A stretch of 64,000 nucleotides of DNA from Tillandsia leiboldiana (lineage: Eukaryota; Streptophyta; Magnoliopsida; Poales; Bromeliaceae). A program made the position numbers and the translations under genes. The DNA is taken from assembly GCA_029204045.2 (NCBI GenBank), contig CM055063.1, forward strand, positions 44,497,345 to 44,561,344, written 5' to 3'. This document shows, one piece after another, positions 44,925-57,379 of the stretch (within the stretch, counting starts at the first letter, position 1; each line of letters opens with the position of its first letter). The notes under the pieces are model-generated. The model made no database searches. It had not been told where the DNA came from and saw only the letters and a program-made list of their open reading frames with translations.

Positions 44925-47900
44925 TGTCACGCCCTGAGTGTAAACCAGAACTCAGGCTCATTTACAGATCAGCCGTGCACACAGAATTTTCCGCATGCAC
45001 GAAGCGCCGATAACCTGCTCAAATCAATCAGATACAATAATAGAGCAATAAAACAGAGCTGAACTGAAAATACTACATCTCAGACTGAACTGGAAGTAAA
45101 AATACAAAATGACTGTAAAATAAAGTACAAGTCTCTCTCCCAGCTCACCACAAATATACAACCAGCTGGCTAAAGCCAGACCCCAAAAAGTAAAAGTACA
45201 ACCGTCTGAGATAGGATACATAAAAGGTACAAGTCTAGCTAACTCACTGTCAGGCCCACTGTCTAGCTACTCAGCCGTCCTCTCTCCTCGACCTGCCGCT
45301 GTATGTCCAGCAGCACCCGCAGAAGGCTCTGCAAAACAAAGGAGAAGAAAAGAAAAAGAAGAATGGGGGTGAGAACTACTAGTGAACCAGTAGCCTCCCC
45401 TAGTGGGTAAAGCCTCACGCCCTGACGCACCCACTAGGTCTACCAGAGGCAAAAAGGAGAAGAAGAGTGGTAAGTAATAAGACTACTGTAAAGGAAAAAC
45501 TACCACTACTATGCCTCTAAAAATGCAGTCCTAGACTGGAACAACCGTATGCAACAGTAACCAACCGTCCCAGATGAACCCAATCTGTACCGCTCTCATC
45601 ATCGGGCAAGTAAGCCGTGCCGATGTGATAGCAAAACTCCTGCTGCCGCCCGCATCATCGGGCAAATAAGCCGCGCCGATGTGATAGCAAAACTGTCAAT
45701 AACTGTCTGGCCCCAGCCTCCGGAGGGGAACTCGAGGGGAGCGACCCACACGAGGAAAGCATCACCGGGCAATAACCGCACCCGTGTGATAAGTATCAAA
45801 AGCAGGACTGGATCACAACTATAAAGCCCCAGTGGAACACAACCCTCCACTAAAAGAAAACTGATTCCCAATCTGATGCAAAAGTAACCATCCGGTCAAT
45901 CGCCCAATATCCGCGATTGCCGCAATACCCCAAAATCCACGACCAGGTCTCAAACCGACCTCCGGTCAACCGCCCAATATCCGTGGTTGCCGGAATAACC
46001 CACAATCACAATCATGTCCCACATCCGACATCCGGTCAACCGCCTACTATCCGCGGTTGCCACAAAACCCTCTAGTCCACAATCATGCCCTATCACGGAT
46101 GTCCTATAACCGACATCCGGTCAACCGCCCAATATCCGCGGTCGCCGTCAAAACCCATAATCCACAATCCAGGCCCCGGCTACACTATCCCTAACCCCTG
46201 CTCAAACCCGAGCAACAAATACCACCTGACTAACGAAAGGAGAAAAGAAACAAACAAGGTTTCTCCTAAGTCAAGTTCCAGCATGAAAGTGTAGCGATAA
46301 AAGATGGCCTACCTAGATGTCCATACAAGCATGTAATTGTCCTCATGCAAATAGAAAGAAGTATAACAACTAATAGTCCCACATGTGTATTAGGTAATAA
46401 TTCCGCATAGATATAACCATCATGCTAAAGTCATTAAATATTTACACATGTCTAAAATCCACTGACTACCCTCACATAAACCATCCGCCTATACATGTCC
46501 AAAGAGCCCCAAGTAGCACCTACCAACAAGATATTTCACATTGTTAACCATACCACTAGCTACCACATGCAAGATTATGTACTACTATTTAATCCATGCC
46601 AACATGTTTAAGTTCCAAATACAATCATGATTCCAACATAGAAGTTTTCTAAAAGCATTCCCGACATGATATGTCTCACATGATAGGCTCATAAGATTAG
46701 CAATTATCGATCATAATGTTCCAATAAAATCTCAGCAATATTCCTAGTGGGTATGTCAGAAAAATGAGGGATATAGCAACCACCCACCTCGATCGCTAAT
46801 TCCAAGTCCAAATAGTGCTCCCGCCCAAACAGCTAAACCGCCGCGATCACTGTACAAGAATTACCCCAAAACATATAATTAAACTCAAAACATGTTGTCC
46901 CAATGCTAACAATCCAAAGACGCCCTATTTTAAGCTGCGAGAAATGCTTGGTAAATTCCAAGAAATATACTGTCACGATCCTCGCGACGAACCGGTCGAA
47001 ACGATTACTTGCACCTTCAAATCCGAGTTTCCTACACTGAGAAACAAATTCGACAAGGGAACCGCCCCGAAATAAACCGATCTAAAAAACTGTAGCACTA
47101 CTTTCTGTAAACAGAGATTTTTCACCTTCGAAAAATATTCATAAAATTCCCAGAAAATTTGAGAGTATTCTTTGCGCTGTGTAGATGAAAAACGCCTCCT
47201 CGTATGCCTCGATCCAACGCCTGTCCGCAAAGATATCGCCGAAATACCACAGTGCTGTCCAAAACTCCGCCCAAGAAAAAGGGTCAAATAAAAGCTCAGC
47301 GAACTCCAAGATAAACTCGAAACGAGGGGAAACTCAAATCATGATGATCGTAGCCCTACTTGTCGAGAAGCCAACGGCGCAAGAATCGACAAAAACGGTG
47401 GTCGGAGTAAGCCAGGGGAGTCCTCGCACCAAAACGCGACGAAGAAGATCACAAACGAACGAGCGTCGCGCCGCGCCGTAAAAATGAAAACCTTGGGATG
47501 TGTGCCACTAAAAAATCCGAGAATCAGTTGATGGAACCAGCTCTGGGAGAGGAGGAAATCTTGTGAAGGCCGCACTGTGAGAAAATGGGCAGGAAAGGAG
47601 CTCTCTGCAGCTGTTCTCGGCCTTTATATAGGCTGGGAAAAACAAATAACTTAATTCCCATTCTATCCCCAGATTCGGGCGCCCACACCGGATTCGGGCG
47701 CCCGAATCCGCTGCTGGAAGGCAAACAGTGAGCGCCCGAATTCTCCAGGGATTACCACATCATCCCGAATAGGCAACAGCATCCCGCACTATTCGCGAAG
47801 CGCCGCGTGGCCCCTCCCTGTCAACGCGGGTGGGTGGCGCCCGCGAATCAGCGGGCGCCACGTGGCCCGCACTAACTCCCGACCAACCCTGGCGCGCCGC

Positions 47901-48537
47901 CTGGCGCGCCGCCTGGCGCCCCTGCCAGGCACGGTACCCGAGGCGACCCCCCGCGCCTCGGTGAACCCCGCCTTCCTTAGCTCGCCAACAGAAAGCCGCC
48001 ACGTGTCCTGCCGGTCCATGCGCCACGCCTGCGTCCTCTGTGGTCCCAGTCCACTGCACCGACCAATCCAATCATGCCATGTATCCGTGCTCCGCCGCTG
48101 CCCGCCGCCGCCGCCACTGCGCGCCAGCCGCCGGAACAGTTCCCAAGCCTCGAAATCCGTGTTTTCGCATCCGGGCTCCGAAAAATACCAATAAATAGTC
48201 TATTTTCATTATTTTCGCGCGCTGAATCCAAATCCGCTGTCCGATTTGCCAAATTCTAACTCCAAAATTTGCCAAAGGCATCCGGAAAGGTGTTCTTTTG
48301 TCCAAACTTCGCGCTGAGCCCAATTTTAATATCCGTTTCGCGCAAAACCACTTCTATACATCCGACGGGGTCCTCCGATCACTCACGCGATCATTTTAAT
48401 CCCTGAGTCCAACACCTGTGTCCAATTTGTGCACAAACAGCTCCAATACACAGTAATGGCCTCCAAAGCTGCCAAACACACTACAGAAGCTCCATTGATC
48501 CAACAATAATCCTCTTGCGAAAATTCAGGTCCTCACA
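44925..48537 (-). mobile_element. 5' LTR of H (3,613 bp)
   Basis: Plus ends are TGTCACGCCCTGAGTG and TTCAGGTCCTCACA. Compared with the left LTR it lacks about 95 bp of GC-rich repeat near 48065 and has about 30 extra bases near 47720. The core promoter TTTATATAGGC is at about 47620-47632. Confidence 0.93.
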
Positions 48538-48542
48538 TTAAC

Positions 48543-49029
48543 AAAAGAAGAAGACGCGGATTCATCCTCCTCAGATGCTGATGATAATCTATACATGGAT
48601 GATTTCGAGACACAACTTGCATTCTTAACGAGAAAATTTCGCCGAAGCTTTCGAAGGAGAAATTCAAGCAAATCCTCATCCTTCATTAAGTCCAAGAAAG
48701 GCAAAGGATCTTCAAGCTTTAAGTCAAGAAAGCAAGAGGGTTCTTCAAAGGACAAGAAAAACTCTGAGGGACAAATCCAGTGCTTCAAATGCCGAGGTTA
48801 TGGCCACATCTCAACGGAGTGTCCCAACAAGAATCCGTCAAAGAAGAAGGCTATGCAAGCTGTCACATGGGATGACACTTCCACTTCCAATGAGTCATCT
48901 TCCAGTGATGAGGATAACAACGCCACATCATTCCACGCGTCCACAACTTCACCTTACATGTGCTTTTCAGCGATTTCCTCTGGTTCATTAACCAATTCCT
49001 CCTTAAATGAAAAGAATGCAACGGATGAT
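48543..49029 (+). pseudogene. Copia gag, segment 2 of 3 (element F)
   Basis: It resumes in frame after H and one copy of TTAAC. It encodes an acidic serine-rich stretch (DSSSSDADD), an arginine/lysine/serine basic region (RKFRRSFRRRNSSKSSS) and a first CCHC zinc knuckle, CFKCRGYGHISTEC, with all four zinc ligands. A second acidic serine-rich stretch (NESSSSDEDN) follows. It is open until 49029, where solo LTR J interrupts. Basic region plus knuckle is the RNA-binding part of Gag. Confidence 0.92.
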
Positions 49030-52000
49030 TGTCACGCCCCGGGGTCGAAACTGCGACCCGGGCTCGCCAACAGATCCGCCACCTATGCGAAACCCCGCAT
49101 AGGCGAAGCGTCCAACCTGCAATAGTATCCTCTAACCACTAAAAAGATATCAGAGCTGAAGGAAAACTGCTGTAATAAAAATCTGAATCACTGTACAACT
49201 GAAAAATAAAGTACAATATCCATCTACCAAAAATAATGATACAATAATCCGATCCACCGAAACTGTAATACAAGTAAAAGCCACCTATACAACATCTATA
49301 AATCCAAAAAGGGAGATAAACTAAAGTAATAAAATACAACTGTGTACAGTGAAACCCACAATCCGGGTTGGTACATCTATCCCACTGTAGAAATTAACAC
49401 TGGTAGGGATCTATCTCGCGACTCCCTCGCCTCGAACCGTCAACCGAAAGATCCGCAACTCCCGCAGCAGACACTGCAAAACAAAGGGAGGAAAGGGGAA
49501 AAACAACAATGGGGGTGAGAACCACTAGTAAAACCAGTAGCCTCCCCCTGTGGGTAAAGCCTCAAACCCCGACGTACCCACCAAGTCTACCAGAGGCAAG
49601 AAAAAGAATAAGAGAGGTGGTAAGCTAGAAATATAACCGCTGATAAAATAAAGCTACCACTACTATGCCTCTAAATGCAAAGCCGGAAAGAGTAACTACG
49701 GATGCATCGGTGAAAGAATCTACCAACAGGACCCAATCAGATGATCCGGTATAAAATCCGGTACTGCCTGCTCTGTCATCAATCTCACGAACTCAGTATC
49801 TCTACTGTCCAAATGACCGGAACCCAACACGGTCTGACCGGCACCCAACACGGTCTAAAGCCTACTCCGGAGTGGCACTCGAGGGGAGAGACCCACACGA
49901 GTAAAGTATCACTGTAACCAGTATCATCAGTATCATAAAATAGCAGGACTGGGTCACGACTTTGATCAAAGTGGGAAAACCCATCCAATAAAGGGAAACT
50001 CGATCCCTAATCTGGTGCAATAATACTCAATAAGTGGGAAACTCCATCCACTAGAGAAATCTGATACCCAATCTGATGCATAAGTAAACATCCGGTCAAC
50101 CGGCCAATGTCCGCGATCGCCGCAACACCCCACAAGTCCAAAATCTAATAAAGTAATCAACATCTGGCTAACCGCCTAACGTCCGCGGTTACCACAATGC
50201 CCCACAATCCATAATCGAGTCTAACCTGTCCCAGACTCAATGGCCTCAACTACACTATCCCGAACCCCTGCTCTAACTCGAGCAACATGCATCTGAATAA
50301 AAAGGAGAACAGCTAAACATGGTTTCTCCTAAGTCAGATTCCAACATGAAAGTGTAACAGAAAAATGTGGCCTATCTAGATGTCCATACAAGCATGCAAG
50401 TGTCCTCATGTAGAATGAAAGAAAGGCATCTAACAGTGTTCTTACACAGATTAGATCATGAATAGTATATACTCTCATAAGGAATAACTCACACAGAATA
50501 TAGGTTAAAGAACATCATTTATCATCAACATCACCTAAAGGAGTACAACACTTATCAAACCTCACATTCTCACATGGATATGCTAAAGATCATTTAACAT
50601 CACTTAAACATGGACATTCAATCAAGTATCACCAATGAATAGACTAAGGTTCAACAACTTTCATTGATCTCACATAGGGTGAACATAGGATCTACCAACA
50701 ACATCCAATCTCATTTGGAGGAATTAGGAGTCATGAACAAAGCTTAGTCTCATATGGAACAGGCCTCAACTCACAATGATAACCATCTTTTCATGAATGA
50801 ACTAGGAATCAAAAGCATAGGTCATTCTCACATCGACTAGATCAATAACCAATATCAACACCCATTTTCACATAAGCTAGATCAAAGATCAATCAACTAA
50901 TTATTCTCACATAGATAGGTTATGAATCAATATCTATGCTCAACATCACACATTGTAGGTTAAGGATCAACAACTATAATTAATATCACAAAGTGGAGGC
51001 TAAGGATCACCAAACCAACTACTCTCATATAAGCCGTTCTCAAATAAATCAACCAAGTCCTTCTCACATAAGCAACCAAGCACTTCTCACATAACCCCAT
51101 CAAGTCCTCACATAAAGCAATCAACCATTCACATATAACTATCACCATCATTCTCACATAATTACGTTAACCATTCATCACAAGGTGTAGGTTGAAGATT
51201 AGTTTCCTAATTACCCTCACACAGAATAGGTTTAAGGATGATCACTTATAATCAACTTCATATGAGATAATATAATTTCAACCAAGTAATCATTTACTCA
51301 TGCATAAGCTAAGGATCAAATAACTTAATCTAAACATGGATATCCAAGCAAATTATACCAAGGAGAAGAGAACAACAATCAACTATGCCATGAGGGAAAC
51401 CAATAGCCCAAGTGGGTAAATCGTCGTTTTCGGCAAAGCACAACCACCCACCTGAAACTTAATGATCCGCTGCCCGCTGTAGCTGAAATTGGCGTGAGTA
51501 ATCCTTATCCTCCCAAGAAGACCGATGCCGCGAAAATCATCCAAATCTGCCTCACGGATTGGGCGCAATCACTGAAACAATGCACGCTGCGTAATTAAAT
51601 TCCAGAATTTCAGCAATTGAGACTAAGTTAAAGAAGATGTAAGTGCAGCCCCAAATACCTCAAAATGAAGTCTCTAACAATAAAACAAGGATTTCCTCTT
51701 TCATACAAACATCTCCATGTCCTCAAAATCCACCATTAATTTCCCTTAACATTCAATTGTAGCAAGAATCACAATGCTGTCCAAAAATTGCTAACTTAAA
51801 CTTGCTAGCATTTCCAAGCTTAATTAGGGGCTTTTCCAAAGGGATTCATCCACAGATCATAAAAGAGAATTTTCTCACCTTGAAGTTAAGAAGAAGTACC
51901 AACTTGAATTTCAGAAAAAGACCTTATATCCACAAAGTTATCTGCATTCCAAGGTGCATTGCTCAAATCAAAACTAAAACAGGGACTGCAGTAATCCATA

Positions 52001-53373
52001 TAATAGCACTTGGAAAGATCATTAAAGTTACCTAATCAAACGTGGTCCAAATCCTGCAAGAGAGGTACCATTGGATTCCTTGTCGAGAGTAGATATAAAT
52101 TGAGCTAAAGAACTCCAAATTTCATGCTCGGATGAAGGAGAAAACCCATAAACACTTTGAACTATCCACCAAGTTCCATCTGTGCACGAATGCAGCAAGG
52201 TGTTCCAAAGATCATGCATAAAACCTAATAAAAACTCAGATCTGGGGAAAATAGTACTTACCAATATTGTAGATATTTGAGTTCTGGAAATTTTCCTGCA
52301 GAAATCATCAAAAAATTCCACTCTTTCAATTCAGCAAAGCCAAAACACTGAGGACAGTTCAGGATTCCAGACTGAAATAAAGGGTCCCAAAGATGGCCCT
52401 AAAACTCTGTAAAACCAAACGATCTGAGGGGAGAGTTGAATACAAAGATTGTATCCTTCCCTCTTGTGAAAACGTAGAACCAAAAATGAGCTCAAAATTC
52501 CAAGAAATGAGTCCTAGACAAATTTCGCACTGAAATGCGATGGAGAGGGCTGTGAAGTAGCAATGGTGATGTCCTCAAGTGTTGGTGGAGAAGATGATCC
52601 AAATGGCCTCCAAAAATCCTCCAAAAAATCCGGTGTTGTAGAAGACTTGATGATTGAGCTCTGCTAAAAAAACCAATGAGAAAAACCCTCTCCAAAAGCT
52701 CCAAAATGGAGAAGGAAAATCCAATAAATAACAAGAAGGTGAAGCTGCTGAAGAAAAACACCCCTGTGCTACAGTGCTGGGCCGGCCTGCGGCCGCAATG
52801 CGGGCCGCCACGAGGCAGCCATCTAGCGGCCGCGCCAGCCGCTGGATGCCCGCCACGTGTCGCGCCCCGACAGGGCAATTGCGCCCGCGAATGGGCGCGC
52901 GACGCGTGGCGGCGCCTTATCCGCCCACGCGCGAGGCTGCCCGCGCCTGCCCGGCCTGCCCGCGCCTGCTGCGTGGGCCGGGCCTGCTGCACCGCGCCCC
53001 CAGCGCCCGCCACGTGGCTTACGGACCCAACGGGAGGCCGCCACGTGGCACGCCCTCCGGTCCACCGGTCTACCAAGCTCCCAAATCCACCGAAAACTTC
53101 AGGTTGCACGTTTTCGCGCGTCCGGACTCAGAAACATACATGTAAATAGCCGATTTTCATCATTTTTTCGCGCTGAATCCAAATACGATATCCGTTTTGC
53201 AAGAATCCATTTCTAATTTTCGGTGAAACTCCCCATTAGGCGATCTTGATCCATTTCTCGCACTGAGTCCGTTTCTTGGGTCTGATTTACGCGCAATCAA
53301 CACTATCCACAGAAATAGGCCTCCACAAGCTGTCAATCACACTGTAATGACCACGAATATCCGGGTCTTCACA
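49030..53373 (-). mobile_element. Solo gypsy LTR J (4,344 bp)
   Basis: Plus ends are TGTCACGCCCCGGGGTCG and CCGGGTCTTCACA, flanked by ATGAT (49025-49029 and 53374-53378). It is unusually long. It is related to B and D LTRs: near 52040-52110 it matches D2 (TCTACTCTCGACRAGGAATCCA in the opposite orientation). Degenerate repeats fill 50440-51330. ACGTG cores and GGGCCGGCC lie at 52770-53060. No coding sequence or primer-binding site is seen. Confidence 0.9.
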
Positions 53374-53378
53374 ATGAT

Positions 53379-54167
53379 GAACCGAGCGATTCCGAAGGTG
53401 AAGACTTTGCTTTTGTCTATCATAAATTATTGAAGGATTTAAAGAAATTGGCAAAGCAAAACAAAAGTTTGAGAAGAAGATTGCGGGATCTTGAAGAACA
53501 ATCTAAAGAGGCAACTTCTCTCTCAAACGCTCTTGAAGAGGAAAAGGATAACTTGATCAAAATAAATGTTTCCCTTCGAGAGAAGAACGAGCATTTCGAG
53601 AAGGAGCACATCAAATTGGTGGATAATGTAAATCACTTCTCAAAGCTCTACTCCGAGGCTCAACAAGAAAAATTGGAGATGACGAAGACCATAATCCAAC
53701 TTAAGGAAGATTTGAAGCGATTCTCTTCTGGAAGGAGCAAGTTGGACAAGATGCTTGGTCTCGGTCAAACGAATTGGTTGGGTCTTGGATACACTCGAAC
53801 CAGCAAGAATCCAAGTTCGAGTGGAACGGTTTTTGTGCCCCAGTCGGTTTCTCCTCCTCCGACGAAAATCACTACATCCAACGTTAACAAGCCCACCTCA
53901 TCTACTTCGGGTTCAACATGCACAAAGGTATGTTTTCGTTGTGGTTTTGCAGGGCACATAAGACAAAATTGCAAGAATGGAGCGAAGCGATCAAATCAAG
54001 CGCCTCTTGCAATAACTACCATCAAGAACAAAGACCGGAATTCAAGAAGAAATCAACCAAAGGTCAAGAATAATGGTAGTACACCCCACAAGACGACGTC
54101 ATCATGGATTCCAAAGAAAAGTGATCTACCGAACAAGACGCATTCACCAAGGAGATCAATGTCATGA
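53379..54167 (+). pseudogene. Copia gag, segment 3 of 3: coiled coil and second zinc knuckle (element F)
   Basis: It resumes in frame after J. A heptad-rich coiled coil of about 100 residues (RRRLRDLEEQSKEA, ALEEEKDNLIKINVSLREK, EMTKTIIQLKEDLKRF) is followed by SGRSKLDKMLGLG, a GLGYT motif and a second CCHC knuckle, CFRCGFAGHIRQNC, with all ligands. This long coiled-coil Gag extension is characteristic of the Sirevirus group. The frame stops at TGA 54165-54167; a frame change is then needed near 54215 to reach pol. Confidence 0.92.
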
Positions 54168-55914
54168 TCATTGCCGACGTATTGCAAAACTCGTAAGGTT
54201 TGGGTGCGCAAAGGTGAATTCTTCCTTTGTCTTGTTATTCACACATCACTATGCATATGACAATTCGTCTTGGTATCTGGATAGTGGTTGCTCACGCCAC
54301 ATGACCGGAGATAAAAACGTTTTTCAAACCCTTGAGAAAACCTCCGGAGGACATGTAGTTTTTGGAGATGGACGATCTTCAAAAATAGTTGGCAAAGGAA
54401 CAATTGCTATTCCAGATGGCTTGGCTTTGAACAATGTTTTGTTTGTTGAAGGCCTTAAGACTAACCTCATAAGCATTAGCCAACTTTGTGATGATGGTTT
54501 TTTAGTTAATTTTTCTTCTGTAGAATGTCTTGTAACTGATAAAAATCACCCATTCATTTTGAAAGGGGTTAGGTCACAGAACAATTGCTATGTAGTTCCT
54601 GGTAAAACAAGTCAAAATTGTAACCTAGTGTCAGTTGATAATAAAACACTTTGGCATGAAAGACTAGGTCACATTAACTTTAAGGAACTATCTAGAATAT
54701 CTAACAAAGACATAGTTAGAGGTGTTCCTAAATTGAACTTCAAAGAAAACCTTGTGTGTGGTGGTTGGCAAAAGGGAAAACAAATGAGATCCACTCACAA
54801 GAATTTGAACCATGTAGGAACAAAATGCCCATTAGAATTATTGCATATGGATTTAACGGGGCCAACTCGTCAACCTAGTTTGGGTAGAAAATGGTATATT
54901 TTTCTTATGGTTGATGATTTCTCTAGATATTCTTGGGTAGCATTTTTAAAAGAGAAAGCGGATACTTTTGACTCTTTTCATGATATATGTCATCGTATTA
55001 TGACTGAGAAAAATGAAAAGATTGTCCGTGTTCGCAGTGATAGAGGTGGAGAATTCATTAATTATAAATTCATTGATTTTTGCACTTCAAACGGCATAAA
55101 ACATGAATTCTCTGCACCTTATACACCGCAGGAAAACGGTGTAAAGGAGTTGGTCAAGAAGTTTGGATTAGAAGATTCTAAAAACTTTCCAACTCCCATG
55201 GGAACTAGCAATAAGGGACTTGGATGTGAATCTCACGGAGAAAAAGTAGACGAGAAACTTTACCGAAGCATGATTGGAAGTCTACTTTATGTTACGGCTA
55301 GTCGCCCTGACATTGCCTTCAGTGTAGGGATTTGCGCGAGATATCAATCAGCACCGAAGGAAATTCACCTAAAAACGGTGAAACGGATCATCCGGTACAT
55401 CAAAGGTACGTTAAATTTCGGAATTTGGTATCCTATGGGCACATCTCTCGACATAATAGGATATTCGGATGCCGATTGGGCTGGATCAGTGGATGATCGG
55501 AAGAGCATGAGTGGTGCATGCTTTTACCTTGGCCATTGTCTTGTTGCATGGCATAGTAAGAAGCAAAACTACATTGCTCTCTCGACTGCTGAAGCGGAAT
55601 ACATTTCAGCGGGAAGTTGTGCAATTCAATTGATTTGGATGAAGAGTGTATTGAGTGACTTCTGCATCCCGGCGACTTCGGTAACAATTCTTTGTGACAA
55701 CACTAGTGCTATTAATATTTCAAAAAACCCTATATTGCACTCAAGAACAAAACACATTGAACTTAGATATCATTTTCTAAGAGAGCTAGTTGAATCAAGT
55801 TCTTTACAAATTTCTTATGTTTCAACTAAAGATCAATTAGCCGATATTTTGACAAAACCTTTGGATCAAAAACGTTTTATTCATTTGCGTAAAGCAATTG
55901 GAATGCTTTTTTGA
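54073..55914 (+). pseudogene. Copia pol with in-frame deletion joining integrase to RNase H (element F)
   Basis: The frame is open for 613 codons, although the first about 45 overlap gag and are probably not pol. Domains in order: protease (DSGCSRHMTGD near 54270); pre-integrase zinc finger with WHERLGH but CGGW where CxxC is expected (about 54757), so one zinc cysteine is lost; integrase DDE core with MDLTGP, SDRGGEF and PQENG (acidic codons at about 54850, 55039 and 55132). Directly after PQENGVKE comes ELVKKFGLEDSKNF from the RT C-terminus, so the rest of integrase and the RT fingers and palm, including YVDD, are gone. RNase H keeps SDADWAG, AEAEYI and CDNTSA and the usual ending KPLDQKRF. 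The product could not copy RNA. Confidence 0.93.
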
Positions 55915-57379
55915 AATAACCTCTTTTGAACCTTTGCTAAGGTTAGGTTTTGTTTTGTGTTTTTGTTCTTTCTTTTTGTTGGTATATAGAACATTAACTA
56001 AGTATGTGTTAAATTGACTTTAATTGCATCCTTTCATATTTTGAGAAATCTATTATGATTTGGATGTCATGATAATTCATTTGATGCAATGATCATTTAT
56101 ATCAATTAGTTCATCTTTAATTGATCAAAGTCAATTCCTCTCTCAATGATCTCTTGGTATAGTTTTTATCTTATTTGATAGTTGAGTTAAGTACGAACTA
56201 GAGATCAATTTTTGGTTGAATACTTCATATCTTAAATAATTGATAGCCAATTGAGGGGGAGTCTATTATTAAAGTTTCATGCTCAAAAGATGTGGAAAGA
56301 TTTACATCCTTAAGTGGAGTGTGAAACTACCACCACATGGAGGAAAGAGCTACCACCTCGGTCGTCGGAGTACTGTGTGCAGTTACCACATGTTTACCAA
56401 ACATGGTGATTTATTGTTTATTAGATAAAATGCTTTTTGGAATACTTGACTTTGTCGAATTCCAAGGTTGATATAAGGTGGGATTTCAAATTGAAAGATG
56501 CTCAAAGAGCCACTTCCCTAAAATATATTAACTAGATACATTATCTAATTTATTTGGGATTTCAAACATCTATCGATCTTTGTGCTTCATGTTCTTTACT
56601 AAATTGATGATTTGATAAATGCATTACTCATTAGATCATGATTGATATTTTGAACTTGTTCAACTTTAAAGGATTTAATTTTTATAAATTTTCGTTTCAT
56701 TATTTAGATATTATTGATAGATTTAGTATAATCTATTTCTTTTGATGTGAAACTATAATTTTTGTTTAAAGTTGATATACAAAAATACTTACATTTATTT
56801 TCTGGATTTTTTGGAACTTTTTACAAATTTTTCTGGAGAAAAAGTTGAATCCGATCCGGACTGCATGAATCTGATCCGGATCCCGAACGAGGGATTTCCC
56901 TGCGGGTAGCCGATCCAGACTGAACTCAAACCCGATCTGGACTGCGGCTAGGTTTTAATAGAAACGAAGAGTCTTTTGATTTCTATTCACTTCTAAACTT
57001 CTGTTTTCTACTTCCTGGAGTTTCTCTCTTTATAATTCAGAGATTTGGAGCCTTCTCAAACTTGTTTTTTCTCGATTCAAGTAAGTTCTTTTGATCAAAA
57101 TCACTGTTCTTCACTGTTTTTTCTTTTTCTTCAAAACGTGAGTGAAATTCATGCTACGAATTCAATTCTAAACGGTTTTTGATCAAATTTCTTTTGAAAT
57201 TAGAACTCTGGACATGTTAGTTTTGCTTCTATGCCTTGTATTCACTTGATTAACGAATTTTTGGGCTTCGATTTCAAAAATTCAGTTTTAGGGTAAAATT
57301 TTGGAATTTTTCTAAAATCATGGGATTGATCTTTTTAAATTTTTTTTTGCAAAACTAACTTGATTCCTAGTCTCTATAC
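55915..57379 (+). other. F 3' region, non-coding, with polypurine-like tract and TCCGGA cluster
   Basis: It is AT-rich with no long frame. TTGAGGGGGAGTC at about 56250 resembles a polypurine tract, but no LTR start follows. A small cluster of GATCCGGACT-like motifs (56848-56945) followed by CTTTATAATTC (57031) looks like a promoter of the LTR type. Element G interrupts the region at 57380; F's 3' LTR should lie beyond the window. Confidence 0.6.

Larger units (their letters stand above)
38810..48537 (-). mobile_element. Complete gag-only gypsy element H (9.7 kb)
   Basis: Two long LTRs (38810-42468 and 44925-48537) flank only 2.46 kb of internal sequence. The duplication is TTAAC (38805-38809 and 48538-48542). 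The internal region has a primer-binding site, gag and a polypurine tract, but no RT, RNase H or integrase. The LTRs are very similar apart from a GC-rich segment (about 41925-42030) missing from the right LTR. This is a large non-autonomous derivative that must have used enzymes from relatives. Confidence 0.94.
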
